The notes under the pieces: model-generated
Told to the model about the DNA's origin: nothing
Seen by the model: only the letters and a program-made list of their open reading frames with translations
The model's database searches: none
NCBI GenBank assembly: GCA_963797475.1
Contig: CAWCPR010000003.1
Span: 620,001 to 684,000 of the forward strand
Direction: 5' to 3'
Source of the DNA: CAWCPR01 sp963797475
GTDB taxonomy: Bacteria; Chloroflexota; Anaerolineae; Anaerolineales; UBA4823
DNA length: 64,000 nt
Made by a program: the position numbers and the translations under genes
Shown: positions 17,441 to 25,403 of the stretch, in pieces
Numbering within the stretch: position 1 is the stretch's first letter
Layout of the letters: each line of letters opens with the position of its first letter

Positions 17441-18244
17441 TTACCAGGTCTCAAGATAGGCTTCAAAGGACTCGGGGCTGCTTACCTGTTCCGCGTAAGC
17501 CAGCAGCGCTTCGCCGTCGAGCTCGTATAGGGGGTGGCAAGAAGTCGGCGCAGCGCCGTGCTCAGCCAGCACAACTGCATGCACCAGCGGGGCTACCAGG
17601 TCGGCTTTGGATAAAGCCGGCACGATCTCTTCGGCGGTAACGATCACCATGCCGGCTGTCAGCGACAGTTCCTCATCGACTGCACGGTTCGCGCCAATTT
17701 GGGCATTGCCATCCGCATCTGCTCGCAGCGCATGAATGACGGCGACATCCGGACGGATCGCAGGAAACGCCATAAGCGTCTCCCCCGTGTATGGGTCTGT
17801 GATCGTGCGCACATCCGGGCGTAGTTTTGGTAGATCTGTGCCCAACCAGGCTCGACCCGGCATAAACCCGATCCTGGCCATCTGAGCGCGCAGCCCGAGC
17901 GCCAGGCTTGCCTCGGTTTCTTCGATGATCCTTAATTTGCCCTGGTTGGCGTAGTAGGTGAACATCGGCGCCAGCCCGAAAATCTCCAGGCCAAAGTAAC
18001 ACGTGCGCACGCAAGAAACCAACCCGCCGCCGACGAGCAAGTCGCTTTCCGGCCCGGCGGTGAACGCCAGTAAAGTAAGATCACCCGGTTCCCCCTCCTG
18101 GCGAAAGCGCTTTAACAAAGCGCGCACGAAAGCCATCGGCCGGCGATAAAGCGTCATCCCGCCGAGCGCCAGCGTACAGCCCGGTGGGACCAGCGCGGCA
18201 GCTTCATCCATTGAGATCAATTTACTGTTTTGACCCTGGGCCAT
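17441..18244 (-). CDS. CoA-transferase subunit A-like protein (lone alpha subunit)
   Basis: This is a 267-residue protein of the CoA_trans family, closest in style to glutaconate CoA-transferase subunit A ('LVPPGCTLALGGMTLYRRPMAFVRALL', 'DVAVIHALRADADGNAQI', 'VIVTAEEIVP'). The catalytic Glu of two-subunit CoA-transferases sits in the beta subunit, which I do not find in the window: the upstream neighbour is a small membrane protein and the next gene downstream is the S41 protease. It may pair with a distant beta subunit. The ribosome-binding site is AAGGATG. Confidence 0.8.
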   Translation of the reverse strand: MAQGQNSKLISMDEAAALVPPGCTLALGGMTLYRRPMAFVRALLKRFRQEGEPGDLTLLAFTAGPESDLLVGGGLVSCVRTCYFGLEIFGLAPMFTYYANQGKLRIIEETEASLALGLRAQMARIGFMPGRAWLGTDLPKLRPDVRTITDPYTGETLMAFPAIRPDVAVIHALRADADGNAQIGANRAVDEELSLTAGMVIVTAEEIVPALSKADLVAPLVHAVVLAEHGAAPTSCHPLYELDGEALLAYAEQVSSPESFEAYLETW

Positions 18245-18294
18245 ATTTTCATCCTTTGAGATGGATTATGTACCTGATGTCTCATTTCTTAGCT

Positions 18295-18543
18295 TCATTC
18301 AGGTTTTTGCTCCTCCTGGCCTGTTGGGGCCTGCCGTTTCAATTCTGCAACCCTGCGAGATAACTCAGCCAAATTTGTATCTTCATTTTCCCAGGGATTG
18401 CGAGCACGCCGCGCCGCCCGCTGCATCAGCTCGATTTGGCCGATAGTATCCTTACGCGAAACCATAACGTAAATCGCGGCGTTGATACCGACCACAAGAA
18501 AGATGGTGATACAGATCACCAGGGATGCGCTGACATGCTCCAT
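18295..18543 (-). CDS. Small single-span membrane protein, unknown function
   Basis: This is an 82-residue protein with one transmembrane segment (about residues 5-27), then a basic and charged cytoplasmic helix likely to form a short coiled coil ('LAELSRRVAELKRQ'), and a Glu/Lys-rich tail. It has a good ribosome-binding site (GAGGTGA) before the ATG. It lies 50 bp upstream of the CoA-transferase subunit gene on the same strand. No named family is recognised. Confidence 0.7.
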   Translation of the reverse strand: MEHVSASLVICITIFLVVGINAAIYVMVSRKDTIGQIELMQRAARRARNPWENEDTNLAELSRRVAELKRQAPTGQEEQKPE

Positions 18544-18619
18544 ACGTCACCTCGTAAAAGACCTAAGGGCCCAATTTTTCCAGCGCGCGCTCCGAATCCC
18601 GTTCGATCCATGAAAACTC

Positions 18620-19273
18620 TCAATCACGCTGTTGTGTCCATAATTGCGGAATAACCTCTGGAAGCCCGAGCAAATTGGAGACTGTGTAGTCCGCGTGAGG
18701 ACTGGCCCCATTTCTGCTCACCAGCACCGTGGTAAAACCCAGTAAGCGCGCTGGGGCGAGGTTTGCCGGCGAATCGTCAAAAATCATGCAGTGGTGTGGA
18801 TCTTTCTCCTGCGACAACCCCAGCGCTTTCTGATAGGCTTCAGGCTCGGGTTTACAGGCAAAATCGATCGCACGCACATCCACAATCCCGTCAAAACAAT
18901 CCTCCACACCCAGAACGGAAAGGACCCGGCGGGCGTGGTTAGCGTCGGCATTGGTGAAGATCCAGCGGCGCTGTGGCAGGCTCAGCAGCAGGCGCTGCAA
19001 TTCAGGCTGCGGCCGCAGATATTGCTCCAGGGGCAAATCGTGTACGAAGGCCAGGTAATCGTTTTCATCAACATGATAGTGTTTTTGCAGGCCGCGCAAT
19101 GTTGTTCCGTAATTTTCGTAATAATACCTGCGTAAGGCAGGGATCTGGGAGGCCGGCAGCCCTACCCGCTCGGCCATATACAGGCTCATCCGCTCTCGAA
19201 TCGCGTCCCACAAGCCATTGCAGCTATCATAAAGGGTATCATCCAGATCAAAGAACAAGGTTGTGAAAACCAT
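18620..19273 (-). CDS. HAD-superfamily hydrolase (pyrimidine 5'-nucleotidase type)
   Basis: This is a 217-residue HAD-IA phosphatase. Motif I is DLDDTLYD (nucleophile D9, acid D11), motif II 'WIFTNAD', motif III Lys in 'FACKPEPEAYQKAL', and motif IV 'CMIFDDSPANLAPA'. The pattern 'FFDLDDTLYDSCNGLWDAI' with 'YYENYGTTLRGL' is typical of the SDT1/PHM8 group of nucleotide phosphatases. The frame is open far upstream, but the start at 19273 gives the intact HAD N-terminus and has a TATAAT box 6 nt before it. It diverges from mutL. Confidence 0.92.
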   Translation of the reverse strand: MVFTTLFFDLDDTLYDSCNGLWDAIRERMSLYMAERVGLPASQIPALRRYYYENYGTTLRGLQKHYHVDENDYLAFVHDLPLEQYLRPQPELQRLLLSLPQRRWIFTNADANHARRVLSVLGVEDCFDGIVDVRAIDFACKPEPEAYQKALGLSQEKDPHHCMIFDDSPANLAPARLLGFTTVLVSRNGASPHADYTVSNLLGLPEVIPQLWTQQRD

Positions 19274-19279
19274 GCTGCA

Positions 19280-19285
19280 ATTATA
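19280..19285 (-). promoter_or_regulatory. TATAAT box 6 nt before the HAD hydrolase start (leaderless-type)
   Basis: On the minus strand TATAAT is followed by six bases and then ATG. No Shine-Dalgarno could fit in between. It is divergent from an identical arrangement for mutL 73 bp away. Confidence 0.55.
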
Positions 19286-19357
19286 AAGGTGATGAGCGCC
19301 CCGGGATAGGGAAATAGCAGCGAGAGAACTACTCCTCCCGCATATGCCTCGATCCCT

Positions 19358-19363
19358 TATAAT
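19358..19363 (+). promoter_or_regulatory. TATAAT box 6 nt before the mutL start (leaderless-type)
   Basis: TATAAT is followed by ATTTGC and the ATG at 19370. The expected transcription start coincides with the start codon. Confidence 0.6.
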
Positions 19364-19369
19364 ATTTGC

Positions 19370-21119
19370 ATGCCCATCCATCTTTTGCCATCTGAAGTGG
19401 CCTCCCAAATTGCTGCCGGAGAAGTCGTGGAACGACCGGCTTCCGTCGTCAAGGAGCTGGTAGAAAATTCCCTGGATGCCGGCGCCAAACATATCCGCAT
19501 TGAAGTGGAAGGCGCCGGCCAGCGGCGGATTGAAGTATCGGACGATGGGGATGGCATTCCCGTTGAGGAAATTTCCCTGGCAGCCGAGCGCCACGCGACC
19601 AGCAAGTTGACGCATGCCGAAGACCTGTTCCACATCGCCACCCTGGGCTTCCGCGGCGAGGCCCTGGCATCGATCGGCTCCGTCGCCCGCCTGACGATCA
19701 TCTCGCATTGGAAAGAGGCCGAAACGGGGGCCAGACTGCGCGTCGAAGGCGGCAAGGCGGAGCCCATCAGGCTCGCCGGCGCGCCGAAAGGGACCCAGGT
19801 TACGGTTGAGGACCTTTTTTATAATGTGCCCGCCCGTCTCAAGTTCCTCAAAAGCGATTCGACCGAGCGCCGCCAGATTGACAACCTTGTGACCCGTTAC
19901 GCACTGGCTTATCCAAATGTGCGTTTTCACCTTGTCCAGGACGGCCGTCTGACATTGCAAACCAGCGGAAACGGCGACAGGCGGGAAGTTTTGGCAGCTC
20001 TGTATGGGGTCGACATCGCCCGCCAGATGTTGGAAATACTGGCAGAAGAAGACGGTTTGAGCGTAAATGGATTCACCAGCCCGACGATGCTGACGCGTTC
20101 AAACCGGCGCGAAATCACCTTCTTCGTAAACGGCCGGCCGGTCCAAGACGCTACCCTGATCGCCGCGTTGTTGAAAGCCTATCACACACTGCTTATGGTC
20201 GGGCGCTACCCGCTTTCGGTGATCTTTCTCGAGCTGTCCCCCGAAGCAGTTGACGTGAACGTACACCCAACCAAGGCGGAAGTACGCTTCCGAGAATCGG
20301 ACCGTATCTTCACCGGCATCCAACGAGCGGTCCGCAGGGCATTGTTAGCGCATACCCCCGTACCCGGGGTCGAAAACCCTTTCCGCTGGGCGGCTGGCAG
20401 CGATTGGAATCCCGGGCAGCGGACGATTGACCCAAACTTGGGACGTCCCTGAGGAGACGGGCAAGCATTTTGAGAGCGTCAGCGCAGCCACAAATGAGGT
20501 GCCCGGACCGGCGGCCCCTCCACTTTCTGTCCACAAAGTGCCGCTGCTGCGTCTGGTCGGGCAAGTCGCCTCAACCTACGTGGTTGCCGAGGGACCGGAT
20601 GGATTATACCTGGTGGATCAGCACGCCGCTCACGAACGTATCCTGTTCGAACGTTTTATGGCAATGCGTTCAGCCGAAATCCCGGCCCAGGCGCTGTTGC
20701 AGGCGGTTACCGTCGAGCTGCCGCCGGCCGGCGCCCGGCTGTTGGCGGAACAGTTACCAGTGCTCCAACATTTTGGGTTCCAGGTTGAGAATTTCGGACC
20801 CAACGTCTTCCTGGTTCGCGCCATCCCGGCGCTTATCGCCGGCAGCGACCCGGCGGCCGCCTTACGCGCCCTGGTGGAGGATTTTGAGGAAGACGAGACG
20901 CCTCTGGGGACCCAGGTTGAAGCCCGCATCATCGCCCGGGTTTGTAAACGAGCTGCTGTAAAAGCCGGGCAGGCCCTCACGCCAGACGAGCAGCGCGCAT
21001 TATTGAGCGACCTGGAGGCTTGCCAATCGCCGCGCACCTGCCCGCACGGCCGGCCAACGATGATCCACCTCTCGGTCGACCTGCTCGAACGCCAGTTTGG
21101 GCGTAAAGGGGCCAGGTAA
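19370..21119 (+). pseudogene. mutL: DNA mismatch repair protein MutL, interrupted by a +1 frameshift in the linker
   Basis: The N-terminal GHKL ATPase part (19370-20452, 360 residues) has all the family motifs: 'VVKELVENSLDAGA', 'DDGDGIP', 'GFRGEALASI', and 'NVHPTKAEVRF'. It stops at TGA 20450-20452. The C-terminal dimerisation domain continues in the +1 frame (to 21119), starting GRP-EETGKHFES if one base is skipped at CCC TGA, and includes 'LYLVDQHAAHERILFERF' and 'ACQSPRTCPHGRPTMIHLS'. I see no DQHAxxExxxE disruption, so the endonuclease-type C-terminus looks intact. An indel in CCC is the simplest cause. A programmed +1 shift is possible because CCC TGA is a slippery stop context. Confidence 0.9.
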
Positions 21120-22114
21120 TGCAGGCAGCGTGGTTGGAGAATCAGGCGTTGAGCTTTCGACAGGATCTTCCCCGGCCTCGGCCCGAGGCTGGAGAAGCGT
21201 TGATCCGGGTGCGCCTGGCCGGGATTTGCGCCACGGATCTTGAGATGGTGCGAGGCTACTACCCATTTACCGGGACCCCTGGGCACGAGTTCGTCGGTGA
21301 AATCGTAGAAGCGCCTGAAAAGCCCGAGCTTGCGGGTCAGCGTGTGGTCGGAGAAATTAACATTGTGTGCGGGGCCTCGGGCGGCAGCGACTCGGAAGGC
21401 GGCGCCTGTGAAGCCTGCCGGGCTGGCCGGCCTACCCATTGCGAACGGCGAACCGTTTTGGGAATCCTGGGGCGCAATGGTGTTTTTGCAGAGTACCTGC
21501 GCCTGCCGCTGGAAAACCTGCACGTCGTTCCAGATTCTGTCCGGGATGAAGCGGCGGTATTTACCGAGCCCCTGGCTGCCGCACTGGAGATCCAGCAACA
21601 AATCCAAATCAAACCTGGCGACAGCGTGCGCATCATAGGGGCAGGCCGCCTGGGGCAGTTGATCGCCCAAACGATAGCCCTGACAGGCTGTGATCTGAAG
21701 GTCGTCGCCCGCCATAAAAACCAGATCGACCTACTGGCTATGCGCAAAATTCGGACCTGGAATGAAGGGGAAGTGGTAGAGCGGAAAGCGGACGTGGTCA
21801 TCGAAGCAACCGGTTCTGAGACCGGATTTGCGCTCGCGCGCCGTATGGTCAGACCGCGCGGTACGATCGTGCTCAAAAGCACCTATACCGGCGACCTATG
21901 CACCAATTTCTCCTCGCTGGTGGTGGACGAGATTACGCTGGTGGGCTCGCGCTGCGGGCCCTTTGCCCCTGCCCTGCGGCTCCTCGAAAGCCGGCAAGTC
22001 GATCCAACGCCTTTGATTATGGCGCGCTACCCGCTAGAAGAGGTTTTACCAGCTTTCGACTGCGCTGCCCGACCTGGAGCGCTTAAGGTCCTACTGCAGC
22101 CGCCAAATTTCTAG
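21119..22114 (+). CDS. Zinc-type medium-chain alcohol dehydrogenase family protein
   Basis: This is a 331-residue MDR dehydrogenase. The catalytic zinc ligands are in 'GICATDLEMVRGYYPFTGTPGHEFVGEI', and a structural zinc lobe follows with Cys residues in 'NIVCGA', 'GACEACRAG' and 'THCERR'. The Rossmann nucleotide loop is 'VRIIGAGRLGQLIAQ'. The substrate is not predictable; polyol or sugar dehydrogenases of this type are similar. The start ATG overlaps the mutL stop (TAATG), so it is probably co-transcribed with mutL. It converges with the histidine kinase gene with a 4-bp overlap. Confidence 0.88.
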   Translation: MQAAWLENQALSFRQDLPRPRPEAGEALIRVRLAGICATDLEMVRGYYPFTGTPGHEFVGEIVEAPEKPELAGQRVVGEINIVCGASGGSDSEGGACEACRAGRPTHCERRTVLGILGRNGVFAEYLRLPLENLHVVPDSVRDEAAVFTEPLAAALEIQQQIQIKPGDSVRIIGAGRLGQLIAQTIALTGCDLKVVARHKNQIDLLAMRKIRTWNEGEVVERKADVVIEATGSETGFALARRMVRPRGTIVLKSTYTGDLCTNFSSLVVDEITLVGSRCGPFAPALRLLESRQVDPTPLIMARYPLEEVLPAFDCAARPGALKVLLQPPNF

Positions 22115-23343
22115 CCGGATTGGCGTGTTGACGGCTGGTCGTCCGACTTCAATGGCAGGTGTACGTTGAAGGTCGTCCCCTCTCCCACCTGGCTGTGAAC
22201 ATCAATCGTGCCATGGTGAGCTTCGACAATGCGTTTGCAAATTGAGAGGCCCAATCCTGTGCCTTGAACTGAGCGCTCCGCCCCGGGCGCCCGGTAGAAT
22301 TTTTCAAACAAATGGGATAAACCCTCTTCATTGATCCCTATCCCGGAATCGCTGACATGAAAAATCATTTCATCATCTGGCGCTTCGACTGTAATAGTGA
22401 TTTGACCTGAGGACCGGTTGTATTTGATCGCGTTGCTCAACAGGTTCAGCGCGACTTGTTTAATCTTGTCGCGGTCGGCTTTTACCTGCGGTAATCCTGA
22501 ATCGGCAGTCAATTGGATGCGGATGTCCTTTTCCTGAGCCTTGCTTTGCATCAAGCTGATACACTCGTCTAAAAGCTCGACGAGATCGAACAGCTTGACC
22601 TGAAATTGCATCCTTCCAAACTCAAGACGGGCTAAATCCAGAAACGCCGTCGTCAGCGCTGAAAGCCGGTTGGTCTCGGCCAATATGGTATCCGCCATCT
22701 TATTGCGCATCGCCTCAGAGCCCTCCGGGCGGGTTAAAAGCCTGGCGGCGGTGTTTAACCAGGTTAATGGGGTGCGCAGTTCGTGAACCAGCTCGCTGAT
22801 CAAATCGGATTGTTGGAACAAACGGGCGTTCTCAATCGCAACTGCGGCCTGAGACCCCAATGCCACCAACATATCCTCATCCTCCTGATTGAACTCTCCC
22901 TCCAGCTTGTTGATCGCCTCCAAAGCGCCGATGACTTTATCTTTGGCGATCAACGGCACCCCCAACATCGAGGTGGTAGTGACGTTCGTGGCTTTGGCGA
23001 TGCTGCCAAAATGGCGCGGATCACTCTGCGTATCCGAGATGATGATCGGCTGGCGGTTTGTCACGATCCAGCCAGCAATGCTGTTCTCCACCGGGACAAT
23101 CAGACCGCTCATCAGCGGCTCATCCAGGTTGGTTGCCGCATCGAAATATAATTCTTGTTTTATCTCATCGTACAAGAGAATTGAGGCTGCCTGGGCTCCG
23201 GAAAGATCCGCGGCGGCCTGGACGATCCGGTTTAACAAATTGCCGAGATCGAGGGTAGAGGCCAAATCCCTGGTGATCTCGACCAGGCGCTGGTAGCGCT
23301 CCAGCAACCCTAACTTGCGGGCTTTATTCACCCAAAACCTCAT
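22111..23343 (-). CDS. GAF-domain sensor histidine kinase
   Basis: This is a 410-residue soluble kinase with no transmembrane segment. A GAF domain (about 25-175, 'LSGAQAASILLYDE', 'SMLGVPLIAKDKVIGALEAIN') is followed by HisKA with phosphoacceptor His in 'ISELVHELRTPLTWL' (about residue 188), then HATPase_c with N box 'LLSNAIKYN', G1 'VSDSGIGI' and G2 'GTGLGLSICKRIVEAHHG'. It overlaps the sirtuin gene by 20 bp and lies two genes downstream of a receiver-ATPase, so it is a likely partner of that regulator. It senses a cytoplasmic signal, identity unknown. Confidence 0.93.
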   Translation of the reverse strand: MRFWVNKARKLGLLERYQRLVEITRDLASTLDLGNLLNRIVQAAADLSGAQAASILLYDEIKQELYFDAATNLDEPLMSGLIVPVENSIAGWIVTNRQPIIISDTQSDPRHFGSIAKATNVTTTSMLGVPLIAKDKVIGALEAINKLEGEFNQEDEDMLVALGSQAAVAIENARLFQQSDLISELVHELRTPLTWLNTAARLLTRPEGSEAMRNKMADTILAETNRLSALTTAFLDLARLEFGRMQFQVKLFDLVELLDECISLMQSKAQEKDIRIQLTADSGLPQVKADRDKIKQVALNLLSNAIKYNRSSGQITITVEAPDDEMIFHVSDSGIGINEEGLSHLFEKFYRAPGAERSVQGTGLGLSICKRIVEAHHGTIDVHSQVGEGTTFNVHLPLKSDDQPSTRQSG

Positions 23344-24103
23344 TCACGATCACAGGGATGATATCGACCACGTTATTGTGGAATACAACATCCGCGCGTA
23401 CATCCAGATAAGTCTGGCTCTGATTGATCAGGATCAGGTGGGAGCCGTTTTCAAGGGAACGCATCGGCAGCCCGGCAACCGGCAGGACCTCCAAAGATGA
23501 ACCGGCGACGATGATCAAATCACAGGTGCGGCAGGCCTCCTGAGCTTTTAGCCACGTGTGCGCCGGAAGCTGTTCTCCAAACAAGACCACATCCGGCTTG
23601 AGAACATGGTTACAATCCGGGCAATGCGGAATCTGCCCTTCTTCAAAAAAAGGGCGGGCGAATCGCTGGGCAGGGAAGCTGTGGTAACAGCTTCCACAAG
23701 TCAATGTGTCCAACGACCCATGGACTTCTAACACGTTGTGCGATCCGGCGCGTTGATGAAGACCGTCGATATTTTGAGTGATAATCGTATGGACAATCCC
23801 GGCATTTTCCAGCCGCGCCAGACCAAGATGCGCATCATTGGGTTCCGCCGCTAAGATCTGCCGCGCCAGTGGGCGGATCCAATTATAGAATTTTTCAGGA
23901 TGGTATCGAAATGAGCTTAGAGAGGCTACCTCAAAGGGGTCATAACGCTCCCAAAGGCCACTTTCAGTCGATCGGAAATCCGGTATGCCGGAAGGTGTGG
24001 AAATCCCAGCGCCTGTTAATACGGTTGCCCTTGTGCTTTCGCGAAGAATATCTCCGGCACAGCGAATGCCTCGCAAATCACTGGGCGATAAATCTACCAT
24101 CAA
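23324..24103 (-). CDS. Sir2-family NAD-dependent protein deacylase
   Basis: This is a 259-residue sirtuin. The NAD loop is 'GAGISTPSGIPDFRS' (31-45), with 'TQNIDGLHQRAG', catalytic His in 'VLEVHGSL', zinc Cys pairs 'CGSC' and 'CPDC', and 'PDVVLFGEQLP'. 'VVLFGEQLP' with no Tyr/Arg desuccinylase pair visible in the expected place suggests a plain deacetylase. It overlaps the upstream receiver-ATPase by 4 bp (ATGA) and the downstream kinase by 20 bp, so it is tightly coupled to a signalling operon, which is unusual. Confidence 0.93.
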   Translation of the reverse strand: MMVDLSPSDLRGIRCAGDILRESTRATVLTGAGISTPSGIPDFRSTESGLWERYDPFEVASLSSFRYHPEKFYNWIRPLARQILAAEPNDAHLGLARLENAGIVHTIITQNIDGLHQRAGSHNVLEVHGSLDTLTCGSCYHSFPAQRFARPFFEEGQIPHCPDCNHVLKPDVVLFGEQLPAHTWLKAQEACRTCDLIIVAGSSLEVLPVAGLPMRSLENGSHLILINQSQTYLDVRADVVFHNNVVDIIPVIVNEVLGE

Positions 24104-25257
24104 CCGACTTCAATCTTCTTTTGGGCTACATGCTCGGCCAGCTTGGTAAATTGCTGAGCAGTCAAGCTGTCCGGTTGTTGGGTAATCATGGGTAAGTTAT
24201 GCATGGAGGCCTGATACGCCAGCTCAGGGGCCGGTGTAAAAATTACCGCAATATTTCGCTCCAACTGTTCCTGAACCTGGCTCCAGGAAAGCTGCATGCC
24301 TGAGCGGATGCGGTTCACAAGGACGACCGAGATCTTTCCCTCGCCATAACCCTTTCCTACGAGGTCGTCTACGAAAGCCTTTGTCTGCGAGAGCGTCTGT
24401 GGCACGGGCTCGACGACAATGATCAATTCATCACATTCTTTCATCACTTTCTCAACGATCGGCGTAAGCGAGGCGCCCAAATCAATGACGACATAACGCG
24501 CCATGAATGGCAGGCGGCGGGCAATCGCTTCAAAATTATCGATCGCAGCGATATATTGAGCGTCTCGAGGCTGCGGGGAAGCGAGGAGAAATCGCACACC
24601 GGATGCATGCGAAACCAGTTCATTCTCGATAGATTGGGGTGTAATGTCGCCAGGCTTGCCCTTCAACAAACGGTTCAACCCTTCGGGGTGCAAATATCCC
24701 AATTCCAGGCTGATCGTCCCCTGCCCTGGGCGGAATTCCGCCACAATAACATCTTTTTTCATCGCTCCCTGGAGAGCAATGCCCAGGTTCAACACCAGGG
24801 AAGAGACCCCCTGACCTCCGCGAGCGGCGACAACACCAATCGTACGCCCGCGTTCCGTCGTTGGAGCTGGCGGCGGCTTGGTTTTATTGGAGCGCGCCAG
24901 CACAGCTTTTACATGAGCGAACAATTCTCGCGGTTGGGTCGGTTTGGTTAAATAATCATCCGCCCCGGCCTCAAATCCTAAAATCTTGTCTTCCACCTGG
25001 GTTTTCGCCGTGAACATGATGATCGGCACATCTTTCGTACCATCGTGGGCGCGTAACCGGCGGGTGACTTCTACGCCATCCAGGTCCGGCATCATTACAT
25101 CCAGGAGAATAAGATCCGGAGTCCCGCTTTGTGCCATAGAAATGGCTTGTTGCCCATTGCTGGCAGCGACGATTTCATACCCCTGGCGCTGCAACATCAA
25201 TCCAACCAGGCGCAATGTATCAAGGTCGTCGTCCACGATCAAAATCTTTTCGGCCAT
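24100..25257 (-). CDS. Response regulator fused to a CpaE/MinD-like ATPase
   Basis: This is a 385-residue protein. Residues 1-120 form a CheY-like receiver (DDD at 9-11, phosphoacceptor in 'LILLDVMMPDLDG', Lys in 'YLTKP'). Residues 137-380 form a ParA/MinD-type fold in which the Walker A Lys is lost ('AARGGQGVSS'), the same degeneracy seen in CpaE pilus-localisation proteins. 'YVVIDLGASLTPIV' marks the Walker B region. It is the first gene of an operon with sirtuin and histidine kinase. The ribosome-binding site is GAGGAG. A role in polar organisation or in pilus or surface assembly is inferred from the family only. Confidence 0.85.
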   Translation of the reverse strand: MAEKILIVDDDLDTLRLVGLMLQRQGYEIVAASNGQQAISMAQSGTPDLILLDVMMPDLDGVEVTRRLRAHDGTKDVPIIMFTAKTQVEDKILGFEAGADDYLTKPTQPRELFAHVKAVLARSNKTKPPPAPTTERGRTIGVVAARGGQGVSSLVLNLGIALQGAMKKDVIVAEFRPGQGTISLELGYLHPEGLNRLLKGKPGDITPQSIENELVSHASGVRFLLASPQPRDAQYIAAIDNFEAIARRLPFMARYVVIDLGASLTPIVEKVMKECDELIIVVEPVPQTLSQTKAFVDDLVGKGYGEGKISVVLVNRIRSGMQLSWSQVQEQLERNIAVIFTPAPELAYQASMHNLPMITQQPDSLTAQQFTKLAEHVAQKKIEVG

Positions 25258-25342
25258 GGTTACTCCTCGGGATTATGTGCAATATCAGTCAGTCTAGCAC
25301 AAAGCCGGAATCAAGGCAAGGGTTTTTTACGCGGTGGCGCCG

Positions 25343-25366
25343 ATCCCCTGGCTGCGGGCCAGGGGG
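25343..25366. repeat. Short CCCCTGGC/GCCAGGGG palindrome
   Basis: Eight-base arms (25345-25352 and 25358-25365) flank a short loop. The arms match the core of the palindromic repeats at 26872-26912 and 62114-62191, but the outer ends (GGGCGCTTTG and CGGATGAATA) are absent. It sits just before the tilS promoter. Confidence 0.4.
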
Positions 25367-25387
25367 TTAGCGCACTATACTTTCCAT

Positions 25388-25393
25388 TATAAT
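25388..25393 (+). promoter_or_regulatory. TATAAT box 10 nt before the tilS start
   Basis: TATAAT is followed by TTGAGACATC and ATG 25404. A transcript starting about 7 nt after the box would have a leader of only a few bases. A second TATACT lies 13 bp upstream. Confidence 0.5.
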
Positions 25394-25403
25394 TTGAGAC
25401 ATC

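Noticed and set aside
20630..21715. 361-codon minus-strand frame opposite mutL and the dehydrogenase
   Set aside because: It is antisense to two well-supported genes. High GC in third positions creates long open antisense frames here.
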